The notes: generated from the letters alone by a model not told the origin. A DNA stretch of 28,212 nucleotides from Pseudomonadota bacterium (GCA_021798395.1 JAJZHS010000003.1:1-28212), one strand, 5' to 3'. Counted from the stretch's first letter, positions 8,293 to 16,417 are shown. A program made the numbers and translations.

Positions 8293-9363
8293 TCAGGCGA
8301 AATCGGGCGTGAGCACCACGCGCCGCGACAGCCGGCCGTGGTGCGCGTCGTCGAAGACCTGCTCGATCTGGCTCATCGGGCGCGTCTCGACGAAGGGGGC
8401 GAGCTGGATGCGGCCATCGACGCACATCGCCAGCACGTCGGCGTACTTGTCGGGCGGGCAGCCCCAGGTTCCGATCACCTCGGCGTCGAACGCCATCAGC
8501 TTGGAGAACATGTAGCTGACCTCGTCGGTGCCGTAGCCGACGATGACCAGGGTGCCGACGAACGACAGCAGCGCCAAGGCCAGTTCCTGGCCCTGCCGGG
8601 TTCCGGTCACCTCGAAGATCTTCCAGCCGGTGTTGGCGGGGATCCCGCGCTGCTGGCAGTACGCCTTGATCGCGTCCTTGACGTCCTTGACGCCGAGGCC
8701 GCGCGGGTTGATGGTGAGATCGGCGCCGTAGCCTTCCATGAACTTGAGCTTGGCTTCGTTGATGTCGACGCCGATCACCGCCGCCGCGCCCATGGCCTTG
8801 GCGGTCTGCACCATGAAGCTTCCGACTCCGCCCGCGGCACCGATGACGATGACGCGGTCGCCTTCGGCAACCCGCGCGCGCAGCGCCGCCTGGTACGGCG
8901 TGGTCACCGCGTCGGCGACCACCGCGAGATGCTCCAGCGGCGTTGCTCCGCGGTCTCCGACCAGGCACAGAAACCGCCCCGGAACGACGATGTGGCTGGA
9001 GAACCCGCCGTACATGCCGAGCGAGTTGCCGGGCATCTTCTGCTGCAGGCACCGGTTCGAGCGCCCCGAGTGGCACAACGCGCATTCACCGCACGGCATC
9101 ACGGCCGGGACGACGACCTCGCGCCCGCGCCACGGTGCGTCGCCGTCGACGACGACGCCGCTGATTTCGTGCCCCAGCGTCAGCGGCGGCTTGTGCACCG
9201 TCGGCACGCCCGAGTAGAAATACGACAGATCGGTGTGGCAGACTCCGCACCCGCGGATTTCGACGACGACCTCGCCGGGCTGCAGTTCGGGCATCGGCAG
9301 CCGGGTGCGCTGCAGCACTCCGGGTTGGGTCATTTGCCAGGTCTCGATGTGTCGGGGTCGCAC
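8293..9363 (-). CDS. bzdX: 6-hydroxycyclohex-1-ene-1-carbonyl-CoA dehydrogenase
   Basis: A protein of 356 residues, zinc-dependent medium-chain alcohol dehydrogenase family. Catalytic-zinc ligands are visible in GCGVCHTD (Cys42) and GHE (His65/Glu66); structural-zinc cysteines are C91, C94, C97 and C105. The nucleotide-binding loop is in VIGAAGGVGSF. It oxidises 6-hydroxycyclohex-1-ene-1-carbonyl-CoA to the 6-oxo compound with NAD+. I chose the GTG start at 9363 because GGAG lies 7 nt before it and because it keeps the N-terminal IETWQM segment; an in-frame ATG at 9333 would remove the first ten residues and has no good ribosome site. It sits between bzdW and bzdY as in strain CIB. Confidence 0.92.
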   Translation of the reverse strand: MRPRHIETWQMTQPGVLQRTRLPMPELQPGEVVVEIRGCGVCHTDLSYFYSGVPTVHKPPLTLGHEISGVVVDGDAPWRGREVVVPAVMPCGECALCHSGRSNRCLQQKMPGNSLGMYGGFSSHIVVPGRFLCLVGDRGATPLEHLAVVADAVTTPYQAALRARVAEGDRVIVIGAAGGVGSFMVQTAKAMGAAAVIGVDINEAKLKFMEGYGADLTINPRGLGVKDVKDAIKAYCQQRGIPANTGWKIFEVTGTRQGQELALALLSFVGTLVIVGYGTDEVSYMFSKLMAFDAEVIGTWGCPPDKYADVLAMCVDGRIQLAPFVETRPMSQIEQVFDDAHHGRLSRRVVLTPDFA

Positions 9364-9429
9364 GGGCTTTCTCCGGAAGTTGGGGACGATGGGGTGCGGC
9401 GGCCGCGCTCGGGCCGCTGCGGCGATGCG

Positions 9430-10203
9430 TCAGCGGTCGCGCCAGACGGGCTTGCGCTTGTCCAGGAACGCGGCCAGCCCTTCGCGGGCGTCTTCGCTGG
9501 CCATCAGTTCGTCGAGGTATACGCGCTCGGCGCGCTGCAGCGCGGCGTCCAGCGGCTGGTCCGACGCGACGCGGATCGCCTTGCGCGTGTGCGCCAGCGC
9601 GGCGCGGCTCAGGCCCGTGAAACCGGCGACAAAGGCATGGACGTCGTCGTCGAAGCGGTCCACCGGAAACACCCGGTTGACCAGCCCGATGCGCAGCGCC
9701 TCGTCCGCGTCGATGCTGCCGCCGCCCAGCAGCAGTTCCATTGCCCGCGCCGGCGGCAGCAGACGCGGCAGCAGCACCGCGGCCACCGGCGGGAAGACGC
9801 CGAGGCGGATTTCGGGCTGGCCGAACTTGGCGTTGGCCGCGGCGAGCAGCATGTCGCAGCCGATCGCCAGTTCCATGCCGCCGCCGAGCGCGGCGCCGCG
9901 AACCGCGGCGACGCTGGGCACCGCGAGTCGCCACAGACGGCGGAAAATGCCGTGGAAGACGTCAATCATCGCTTCGACCTTGTCGGGGGTGTGGTCGGCG
10001 ACCTCGACTCCGGCCGAAAACGCCTTGTCGCCCTGGCCGGTGATCAGCAGCAGCTTGACGCTGGCGTCTTCCAGGCACTCGTCGAGCGCGGCGTTGATTT
10101 CGTGCATGGTCGCGATGTCCAGCACGTTGTACGGCGGGCGCGCGACGGCGAGCCGGGCCAGGCCGTCGACGACGCGGTACTCGATGAAGCGAAATGTCGC
10201 CAT
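9430..10203 (-). CDS. bzdW: Cyclohexa-1,5-diene-1-carbonyl-CoA hydratase
   Basis: A protein of 257 residues, normal crotonase length. The oxyanion-hole segments AFSAGVEVADH and VRGAALGGGMELAIGCD and the FGQPEIRLGVFP loop are typical of dienoyl-CoA hydratases (Dch/BzdW). It adds water to cyclohexa-1,5-diene-1-carbonyl-CoA, the product of benzoyl-CoA reductase, giving 6-hydroxycyclohex-1-ene-1-carbonyl-CoA, the BzdX substrate. The ATG at 10203 follows the bzdV stop by 12 nt, with GGAG overlapping that stop. A general enoyl-CoA hydratase would look similar; the operon decides the name. Confidence 0.9.
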   Translation of the reverse strand: MATFRFIEYRVVDGLARLAVARPPYNVLDIATMHEINAALDECLEDASVKLLLITGQGDKAFSAGVEVADHTPDKVEAMIDVFHGIFRRLWRLAVPSVAAVRGAALGGGMELAIGCDMLLAAANAKFGQPEIRLGVFPPVAAVLLPRLLPPARAMELLLGGGSIDADEALRIGLVNRVFPVDRFDDDVHAFVAGFTGLSRAALAHTRKAIRVASDQPLDAALQRAERVYLDELMASEDAREGLAAFLDKRKPVWRDR

Positions 10204-10215
10204 GCTGCAAGTCTC

Positions 10216-12774
10216 CTAGAACAGATCGTCGAGTTCAGCGTCGCCGCCGCCGGGCATCTTGCCGTATTGCTGAAGATAGGCCTGGATCAGCTGGCTTTCG
10301 CGCGAGGTGTACATCGCGGCTTCCTCGACGACGAAATAGCACGCCGCGGCGTTGCGGCCGAGCTCGGCGCGCAGCCCTTCACGCAGTTTGTCGACCCCCT
10401 TGATCATCAGCACCTTGCGGTCGGCGTCGAGCAACTGGAACACGCCGGCGACGTCGGCGACCGCGGCCACCGCGTCCGCGTCGAAACGCGACGCGTCCTC
10501 AGGCGGCAGCACCGCATCGGACAGGGTCGGAGCCAGGTTGCACTTGAGGCAGCGCGACGCTTCCGCGCGCGCGACGGGGTCTTCGAAGCCGAGATCGACT
10601 TCGTCCCACCCCGAGCGCTGGTCGGCTGCGCGCAGCACCGTGGCGAACCTGCGCAGGCGGTTGAACCCCTCCTTGCGGCCCAGCCACGGGTTCGTCTCCC
10701 AGCCGTCGCGCAGCAGCACTTCGGCGATGTCGCCGTCGCCGCCGAGCGCGCGATCGATCGCCGACGCGGCCACCCGGCCCTGGGCCACGGCCTCGATCAG
10801 CGTGGCCGGACCCAGCACGCAATCGCCCCCGGCCCAGACGCCGGCGCGGCTGGTCTGCAGCGTGTCCTCGCGCACCACAATGCGGCCGCGCGCGTCGGTG
10901 GCGACGCCGAAGCCGGCGAAGCGCTCGGGCGCCTGGCCGACCGCGGCGATCACCAGATCGACTTCGTCGACCTGCTGCTCGCCGGTGTCGAGCGGGCGCT
11001 GGCGCCCCGAGGCGTCGGCCTCGCCCAGGCGCATGCGGGCGTAGCGCACGCGCAGGCGCCCGCCGTCGCGTCCGGGCTCGATCGACGTGGGCGCGAGCAG
11101 GTAGCGCAGGTTCACGCCCTCGGTTTCGCAGCCTTCGACTTCCTCGGCGCGCGCCGGCATCTGCGCGCGGTCGCGGCGGTACACCATGTCGACCTGCGCG
11201 CCGTAGCGGCGCGCCGAGCGCGCGTTGTCGGTGGCGACGTTGCCGCCGCCGATCACCGCCACGCGCGCGCCAGTCTGCAGCGCGGCGTCGCCGTTGACCT
11301 GGCCCAGGGTCGCGGCGCGCAGGAACGTCGGGCTGTCGACGACGCCGTCGAGGTCGTCGCCGGGAATTCCAAGCGGCTCGCCGCGCTGGCAGCCGATGCC
11401 GATGAACACCGCGGCGTAGCCCTCGGCGAACAGCGCGTCGAGCTGCTCGACGCGGCTGTCGAAGCGAAACGCGACGCCGACCGCGGAGACTTCGCGGACT
11501 TCGTCGTCAATGACCTGCGGCGGCACCCGATACGACGGTATGCCGTAGCGCGCCATGCCCCCGGCGGCGGGACGGGCGTCGAACACCGTCACCGCGTGCC
11601 CCTGCTTGGCCAGGTAATACGCTACCGTCAGCCCGGCCGGGCCGGCGCCGATCACGGCCGCCCGCTTGCCGCTGGGCGGCAGGCGCTTGGCGTTCCGGCG
11701 CCACACGCCGGTGTCGTGGTCGGCGGCCACGCGCTTGAGGTCGCGGATCGACAGCGCGTCGTCGAGCTGGCCCCGCCGGCACGCAGATTCGCACATGGCG
11801 AAGCAGGCACGGCCGAGAATTCCGGGAAACGGCAGTTTCTCGCGCACCACCGCGACGGCTTCGCCGTATCGGCCCTCGGCGGCCAGCTGCACGTAGCGCG
11901 GCACGTCGATCCCGGCCGGGCAAGCCGCCTTGCACGGAACCTGCGAGGCTTCGCGCCGGGCCGGATCGAGCGTGCGGTCGAGCAGGGCGCCGGTCGGACA
12001 CACGGTGACGCAGGCTTGGCAGAACGTGCAGCCCGACTCGAGCAGCGTCGGCGCGATGCTGCCGACGTAGGTGCGCGTTCCGCGCGGTGTTTCGACCTGC
12101 TTGATTTCGAGGCAGCCGACGCCGCGGATGTCGTTGCACGCGACCAGGCAGCGGCGGCAGTCGATGCACAGGTTGTAGTCGCGGTCGAAGAAGGGTTCGC
12201 CGCGATGGACCTCGAGCGCGTCGGGCTTGTACGCCGGCGTGCTCATGGCGATGCCGACGTAGTCGGACACCTTGCGCAGCTCGCAGCTGGAGAAAATCGA
12301 GCAGCAGCGAGTCTCGGGCGGGTTGCCGTACGAGCATTGCGTGCGGCTGCAGCCTTCGCGCTGCGGACAGGTCAGGCAGACGTGCGGGTGCCGGGCCAGG
12401 ATCGCGGCCAGGTTGCGCTGGCGCGCGGCGCCGATGGCGTCGCCCGACGTGCGCACGGCCAGCCCCGGCGCCACCGGCAGGGCGCATGCCTTGTGCAGTC
12501 CTTCGACTCCGTCGATGGCGACCAGGCACAGGTTGCAGCCGGACTCGGCCTCGCCTTCGCAGCGCCGCGACCCCGCCGGAGGCAGGTCCGGATGCGCGCA
12601 CAGCGACGGAATGTAGATCCCGGCGGCGGTTGCCGCCTCGAGCACCGAAGCACCCGCGGGAGCTTCGACCGCGCGCCCGTCGATGGTCAGCGCGACGGCC
12701 TCGGCCGCTGCGCCCTGCTCCGCGCGCGCCCGCCACCAGCGGATGGTCGATTCGGGCCTGGCTTGCGCGTGCAT
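10216..12774 (-). CDS. bzdV: NAD(P)H:ferredoxin oxidoreductase of the benzoyl-CoA operon
   Basis: A modular Fe-S flavoprotein of 852 residues. In order: an NADH-dehydrogenase-type [2Fe-2S] domain (cysteines C59, C80, C83, C97; also C72); a NuoG-like His-Cys3 site (H129, C133, C136, C142); further cysteines at 147-164; two [4Fe-4S] groups (C203/206/209/213 and C249/252/255/259); then a GltD-like part with CKAAC (281-285), C324/C328/C332, FAD loop GAGPAG (376-381), a second nucleotide loop IGGGNVATDNA, and AGGDC. Residues 776-852 form an extra tail (see findings). It is thought to reduce the ferredoxin BzdM with pyridine nucleotide for benzoyl-CoA reduction; thermodynamics of that step are debated. 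GGAGG precedes the ATG at 12774. Confidence 0.88.
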   Translation of the reverse strand: MHAQARPESTIRWWRARAEQGAAAEAVALTIDGRAVEAPAGASVLEAATAAGIYIPSLCAHPDLPPAGSRRCEGEAESGCNLCLVAIDGVEGLHKACALPVAPGLAVRTSGDAIGAARQRNLAAILARHPHVCLTCPQREGCSRTQCSYGNPPETRCCSIFSSCELRKVSDYVGIAMSTPAYKPDALEVHRGEPFFDRDYNLCIDCRRCLVACNDIRGVGCLEIKQVETPRGTRTYVGSIAPTLLESGCTFCQACVTVCPTGALLDRTLDPARREASQVPCKAACPAGIDVPRYVQLAAEGRYGEAVAVVREKLPFPGILGRACFAMCESACRRGQLDDALSIRDLKRVAADHDTGVWRRNAKRLPPSGKRAAVIGAGPAGLTVAYYLAKQGHAVTVFDARPAAGGMARYGIPSYRVPPQVIDDEVREVSAVGVAFRFDSRVEQLDALFAEGYAAVFIGIGCQRGEPLGIPGDDLDGVVDSPTFLRAATLGQVNGDAALQTGARVAVIGGGNVATDNARSARRYGAQVDMVYRRDRAQMPARAEEVEGCETEGVNLRYLLAPTSIEPGRDGGRLRVRYARMRLGEADASGRQRPLDTGEQQVDEVDLVIAAVGQAPERFAGFGVATDARGRIVVREDTLQTSRAGVWAGGDCVLGPATLIEAVAQGRVAASAIDRALGGDGDIAEVLLRDGWETNPWLGRKEGFNRLRRFATVLRAADQRSGWDEVDLGFEDPVARAEASRCLKCNLAPTLSDAVLPPEDASRFDADAVAAVADVAGVFQLLDADRKVLMIKGVDKLREGLRAELGRNAAACYFVVEEAAMYTSRESQLIQAYLQQYGKMPGGGDAELDDLF

Positions 12775-12815
12775 GTCGTGTCCTCCGTTCTTTCAGCGTG
12801 GGCGGCGCCGCGGCG

Positions 12816-13466
12816 TCACTGGGTTTCGCCGTCGCGCGCCGCGGGCGCGAAGTACGCCCCGTGGCACGCTCCGCAGCGAATCGCGGCGACGAACTCGGCC
12901 ATGTTCGCGACCGGCCGCTCGAATCGGGTCGCGCAGCGCCCGACGGCTTCGACCTTGTGGCAATCGCTGCCGCCGAGTCCGGGAAGCGCCAGCCTCGCCG
13001 CGGCGCTTTGCGCCAGTTCGTTGGTCGCCTGCGCGTTGCCGCCGTTGTGCGTCTCCACGGCAGCGAGGCCGCGCAGTTCGAACACGCCGTCGAGCAGGCT
13101 GGAGACTCCGATCCGGCGGAACGGATGCGCGGGGACGCAAATCGCGCCAAGGTCGTTGATGCGGTCGATGACCTGCTGCATCGGCAAATAGTTGTCGCGG
13201 TTCCAGACGTTCCAGCCGTCGTCCTCGACGCCGTAGGCGAGCAGGTGGCCGCGATCGGTCGAGATCTCGACTCCGCGCAGCACGAGCACGCCGACGTCCC
13301 GGCCGATCGCTTCGATCCCGGCCGAAGCCTCGACCGAGTGGTGCTCGGTGATGCACACGCCGTCGAGACCGAGCGCGGCGGCGCGACGCAGCAGGTCGAC
13401 CGGCTCGAGCCAGTTGTCGTACGAGTTGCGCGTGTGGCAGTGCGCATCGATCCACATGGCGCGCAT
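12816..13466 (-). CDS. bzdU: PHP-domain metal-dependent hydrolase, function unknown
   Basis: A protein of 216 residues with the PHP phosphoesterase fold signature. Probable metal ligands: DAHCHT near the N-terminus, ITEHHSVE, VEIST, AHPF, ETHNGG and GSDCHK. These are the usual spaced His/Asp/Glu clusters of trinuclear PHP enzymes, and all look intact, so it should be catalytically competent. Its place between the GNAT gene and bzdV matches bzdU of strain CIB, where no function is known to me. Two starts are possible, ATG at 13466 or ATG at 13457 (MWIDAH); neither has a clear ribosome site, so translation may depend on bzdT. A phosphoesterase or cyclic-phosphate hydrolase is an inference from the fold only. 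Confidence 0.8.
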   Translation of the reverse strand: MRAMWIDAHCHTRNSYDNWLEPVDLLRRAAALGLDGVCITEHHSVEASAGIEAIGRDVGVLVLRGVEISTDRGHLLAYGVEDDGWNVWNRDNYLPMQQVIDRINDLGAICVPAHPFRRIGVSSLLDGVFELRGLAAVETHNGGNAQATNELAQSAAARLALPGLGGSDCHKVEAVGRCATRFERPVANMAEFVAAIRCGACHGAYFAPAARDGETQ

Positions 13467-13508
13467 GTCGGCAGTCGGCTGGTTCTTCGGCGCGCGCGAG
13501 CGTGCGGC

Positions 13509-13961
13509 TCAGGGGAGCCGGTACTCGAGGTTGATCCGCCGCGACGGGGCGAAACCGCGGCGCGAGAAGAACCGCTCGAGCGCGAAGTCGTCCCAGTTGA
13601 CCAGGGTGTAGACGCGATTCACTCCGGCGCCCTTCATGTTCATCATGAACTGGTCGAGCATGTCGGCGCCGATTCCGTGGTGCTGGAAATCGGGGTGTAC
13701 GCCGAGGGTGTCGATGGTCGCCGACGCCTGCGGAATGCCGTATTCGCCGGTGTAGATGTCGCCCATGAGGAAGCCGGCGACGCGGCCGTCGATCTCGCAG
13801 ACGATCGAGGTGTTGATGTTGTGGCGGGGATGCAGGATCGCCTCGAACTTGCGCTCGTAATAGGCGCGGCGCTCGTCGTTCGACGCTGCCGCGTCGATCG
13901 CCACGACGGCGTCGATGTCGTGCGCGCGCAGCACGCGGATCAGGCGTTCGCGGGTGGCCAT
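13509..13961 (-). CDS. bzdT: GNAT-family N-acetyltransferase, function unknown
   Basis: A protein of 150 residues with a GNAT fold. The acetyl-CoA pyrophosphate loop is visible in LGVHPDFQHHGIGADML (the Q/RxxGxG/A motif as QHHGIG). The preceding beta strands contain VCEIDGRVAGFLMGDIY, and the end has NWDDFALERFFSRRGF, typical of motif B. The substrate is unknown. It occupies the bzdT position of the CIB operon, which suggests a role tied to anaerobic benzoate use, possibly modification of a pathway protein; that is inference. GAGGAG precedes the ATG at 13961. Confidence 0.82.
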   Translation of the reverse strand: MATRERLIRVLRAHDIDAVVAIDAAASNDERRAYYERKFEAILHPRHNINTSIVCEIDGRVAGFLMGDIYTGEYGIPQASATIDTLGVHPDFQHHGIGADMLDQFMMNMKGAGVNRVYTLVNWDDFALERFFSRRGFAPSRRINLEYRLP

Positions 13962-13994
13962 GTGGGCTTCTCCTCGAGAGGTCGTTGCGGCGTT

Positions 13995-14336
13995 TCAGAA
14001 CGGTTCGTCGGGCTGTGCGGCGCCCGGTCGGCGGCGCACGTACACGGTTCCCCAGGTCTGCCGCGCGTCGGCCGGGTCGGCGGCGTCGAAGCAGCTGGTG
14101 CAGCCGGCGTCTCCGTCCGGCGTGCTGAAATACGCGACGTGCACGTCGTAGCCCATGGCGCGGTAGTTGTCGGCCAGCTCGGACAGGCGCGGCTCGCCGA
14201 TCGTCGTGCGCTGGACCCAGCCGGCGTCGCGCAGGGCGCGGTCGGGGTCGTCGAGCGACGCGCACGACGCGGACGACGCGCACGACGCGCAGCCCTCGTG
14301 CGCGGCGCCCTGGATCGGGATCTGGCGTTGTGTCAT
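13995..14336 (-). CDS. bzdS: Small cysteine-rich operon protein, function unknown
   Basis: A protein of 113 residues that I recognise only by position (bzdS of strain CIB). It has Cys at 16, 19 and 25 within a repeated CAS tract, and a CTSC pair at 79-82, so two CxxC units could hold a metal or form a redox disulfide. The middle part (about 32-70) contains GWVQRTTIGEPRLSEL and NYRAMGYDVHVAYF, a short alpha/beta pattern; the C-terminus is proline-rich and includes VYVRRRPG. No signal peptide or membrane segment is seen. GGAG lies ahead of the ATG at 14336, overlapping the end of bzdM. The gene is real by operon context and ribosome site. Confidence 0.75.
   Translation of the reverse strand: MTQRQIPIQGAAHEGCASCASSASCASLDDPDRALRDAGWVQRTTIGEPRLSELADNYRAMGYDVHVAYFSTPDGDAGCTSCFDAADPADARQTWGTVYVRRRPGAAQPDEPF
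14257..14292 (-). repeat. Four-copy 9-nt tandem repeat inside bzdS
   Basis: On the + strand four consecutive 9-mers read GACGCGCAC, GACGCGGAC, GACGCGCAC and GACGCGCAG. In the bzdS frame they encode CAS-CAS-SAS-CAS (residues 16-27). The unit length is a multiple of three, so copy-number changes would keep the frame but change the number of cysteines. Confidence 0.85.
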
Positions 14337-14346
14337 CGTTGTGCTC

Positions 14347-14631
14347 CTACCAGGAATGGGCGATCGCACCGGGCAGGCACGCGCTGACGCACGGCAGCTG
14401 CGCGCTGCGCCCGCTGGGCTTGCAGTCGGCGCAGTCGTACGCCAGGGTGCGGCGGTTGGCCGGCTTGACGCAGGCGACTTCGTCGTCGTAGTCGTCGGTC
14501 ATGATCTCGAACATCTGCTTCGGACACGCCTGCAGGCAGGCGCGTCCGGCGGTGCACGACACGCAGCGATCCGTGTCGATGCTGATGTAGTAATCACCCG
14601 ACCCGTCCTTGTAGCCGTAGTTCGCGATCAT
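14347..14631 (-). CDS. bzdM: Ferredoxin, electron donor to benzoyl-CoA reductase
   Basis: A protein of 94 residues with two ferredoxin cysteine groups of unusual spacing: C23-X2-C26-X5-C32-X3-C36-P and C67-X2-C70-X10-C81-X3-C85. Both are wider than the bacterial 2[4Fe-4S] standard of CX2CX2CX3CP. An extra cysteine (C54) lies between them. By operon position it is BzdM, which should carry low-potential electrons from BzdV to the BzdPQ activase subunits. GGAGG lies ahead of the ATG at 14631; the TAG overlaps the ribosome site of bzdS. The spacing means assignment of each cysteine to a cluster is inferred from the general fold. Confidence 0.88.
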   Translation of the reverse strand: MIANYGYKDGSGDYYISIDTDRCVSCTAGRACLQACPKQMFEIMTDDYDDEVACVKPANRRTLAYDCADCKPSGRSAQLPCVSACLPGAIAHSW

Positions 14632-14673
14632 GGCTTCGTTCCTCCGTGTTGCGGCCGGCCCGGCGCCGCCGGG

Positions 14674-15579
14674 TCAGGCAGCCTTCGCCGCCGTGCCCTG
14701 CTTGAGCATCAGCGTGTGGCCGAACAGCGCCGCGCCGAGCGCGCCGGCGATCTGGCTGTCGATCTGCGTGTCCATCGCCTTGACGCCGAGCAGGCGCTCG
14801 ATGCGCCGCACCACGCCGATGTTCTTGGCGATTCCGCCGGTGATGAAAAAGCCCTCCTCGACGTTGATGCGCTCGAGCAGGCTGACGACCCGTTCGGCCA
14901 TCGCCTGGCAGTACGCGGCGATCACCTTGTTCTTCGTGTATCCGGCCTTGAGCAGCGCCAGCGCCTCGGACTTGGCGAACACCACGCACACCGACGACAC
15001 GGCCTCGGGCTCCTCGTCGACGTCGAACGAGCGCGCGCCGAGCTCGGCGATCGGGATCTGCATCAGGTCGGAAATCACCTCCATGCCGCGTCCGGTGCCT
15101 GCGGCGCACTTGTCGTTCATCAGGAAATTGGTGACCTTGCCGCGTTCGTCGCAGTGGATCGCCTTGCAGTCCTGCCCGCCCATGTCGAGGATGGTGCGCA
15201 CCCCGCTGCCGGCCATGTAGTTCGCGCCCCGCGCGTGGCAGGCGATTTCGGTGATGGCCTTGTGCGCGAACGGCACGTTGACGCGGCCGTAGCCCGTGCC
15301 GACGACGTAGTGAATGTCCTCCAGCTTCATGCCGCACTGGTCCATCACGCCCTGCAGGGCGTTGCGCGCCGAGTCCGGCGAATTGCTTCCGGTGCGCATG
15401 CTGTTGTAGCCGTAGAGTTCGCCGTCGCACACCAGCACCGCCTGCGACGACACCGAGCCCACGTCGATGCCGCAGGTGATGATGCCGGCGCGGCGCCAGT
15501 CGCGCGACGCGTCGACCCAGGTGTTCTCCTGCCAGCGCCAGTATTCCTTCTTTTCGGCCGGAGCCGTTTGCTCGCTCAT
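14674..15579 (-). CDS. bzdQ: Benzoyl-CoA reductase, bzd-type, subunit Q (ATPase/activase)
   Basis: A protein of 301 residues of the HgdC/BcrA-D acetate-kinase-fold activase family. Seen: phosphate loop CGIDVGSVSSQAVLV (about residue 36), DMGGQDCKAI, the cluster cysteine in NDKCAAGTGRGME, a second cluster cysteine in SSVCVVFAKSEA, and the adenosine-binding GGIAKNIG. It pairs with BzdP; the dimer bridges one [4Fe-4S] cluster and hydrolyses two ATP per electron to drive electrons into BzdNO. An N-terminal extension of about 30 residues (WRWQENTWVDASRDWRR) precedes the core, as I expect for BzdQ. AAGGAG precedes the ATG at 15579. Confidence 0.92.
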   Translation of the reverse strand: MSEQTAPAEKKEYWRWQENTWVDASRDWRRAGIITCGIDVGSVSSQAVLVCDGELYGYNSMRTGSNSPDSARNALQGVMDQCGMKLEDIHYVVGTGYGRVNVPFAHKAITEIACHARGANYMAGSGVRTILDMGGQDCKAIHCDERGKVTNFLMNDKCAAGTGRGMEVISDLMQIPIAELGARSFDVDEEPEAVSSVCVVFAKSEALALLKAGYTKNKVIAAYCQAMAERVVSLLERINVEEGFFITGGIAKNIGVVRRIERLLGVKAMDTQIDSQIAGALGAALFGHTLMLKQGTAAKAA

Positions 15580-15604
15580 TTGCCTGCTCCTTCGACGGTG
15601 GTGG

Positions 15605-16417
15605 TCACGACAGCGCGCGCTCGGCGCCGAGCAGCGCGCAGCCCAGCGCGCTGACGTATTCGGGCATGTCGGGAAGCGACAGCGCGTCGACCCCCATCGC
15701 GTTTTTCAGCGCCGCGACAAAGCCCGGGTTGTGCGCCATGCCACCGATCAGCACCACCTCCCCCTCGATGCCGACGCGCCGCACCATCGCGCAGATGCGG
15801 CTGGCCACGGCGTCGAGCACCGCCTTGGCGATGTCTTCCTTCGGAGTCGACATGTGGATCAGCGACACCACCTCGGATTCGGCGAACACCGTGCACTGCG
15901 CGTTCATCGGAATCGTCTTGTCCGAGCGCAGGCTCGCCTCGCCGAACTCCTGCAGCGAGAGCTGGAGCGCGCGCGACATCGCCTCGGCGAACGACCCGGC
16001 GCCGGCGGCGCATTTCTCGTTGCCGGCGAAATCGACCGCGCGCCCGCTCGCGTCGGTCTTCACGCCGCGCCCCTCCTCGGCGCCGACGTCGACCAGGGTG
16101 CGGGTGTTCGGCCGCATGTACACGGCGCCGCGGGCGCCGGCGGTCATTTCGGTGACGCCGTCGTCGGCGAACCCGACCTGGGTGCGCCCGGCCCCGGTGG
16201 CGATGACCACGGCGACGTCGTCGCGCGTCAGCTTGGCGCGCTCCAGCGCGTCGTCAAAGGCCTTCTCGGCAGCCTCGCGGGCGTCGAGTTCGCCGGGAAA
16301 CATCAGGTGGTTGACCTTCACCACGTACTGCGGGCCGCGCGCTCCGTCGAGGAGCAGATCCTCGAGAAGCACCACCTTGATGCTGCGCGACCCCATGTCG
16401 ATTCCTGCACTGATCAT
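15605..16417 (-). CDS. bzdP: Benzoyl-CoA reductase, bzd-type, subunit P (ATPase/activase)
   Basis: A protein of 270 residues and the second activase-type subunit. Phosphate loop AGIDMGSRSIKVVLL starts at residue 4. Cluster cysteines are in GNEKCAAGAGSF and MNAQCTVFAESE, and GGMAHNPG is the adenosine motif. Where BzdQ has DMGGQD this protein has DVGAEEGRGV, a replacement also characteristic of the BcrD-like partner, so the two ATPases are not equivalent. It forms the ATP-hydrolysing electron pump with BzdQ. A strong GGAGGAGG lies 7-8 nt before the ATG at 16417, 20 nt after bzdO; bzdQ follows after 25 nt. Confidence 0.92.
   Translation of the reverse strand: MISAGIDMGSRSIKVVLLEDLLLDGARGPQYVVKVNHLMFPGELDAREAAEKAFDDALERAKLTRDDVAVVIATGAGRTQVGFADDGVTEMTAGARGAVYMRPNTRTLVDVGAEEGRGVKTDASGRAVDFAGNEKCAAGAGSFAEAMSRALQLSLQEFGEASLRSDKTIPMNAQCTVFAESEVVSLIHMSTPKEDIAKAVLDAVASRICAMVRRVGIEGEVVLIGGMAHNPGFVAALKNAMGVDALSLPDMPEYVSALGCALLGAERALS

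Noticed and set aside
8182..13191. A 1669-residue open frame on the + strand opposite bzdV to bzdY
   Set aside because: It is antisense to five well-supported genes, and its residue mix (Arg/Ala/His/Asp-rich) is what a GC-rich complementary strand produces. No domain is recognisable.
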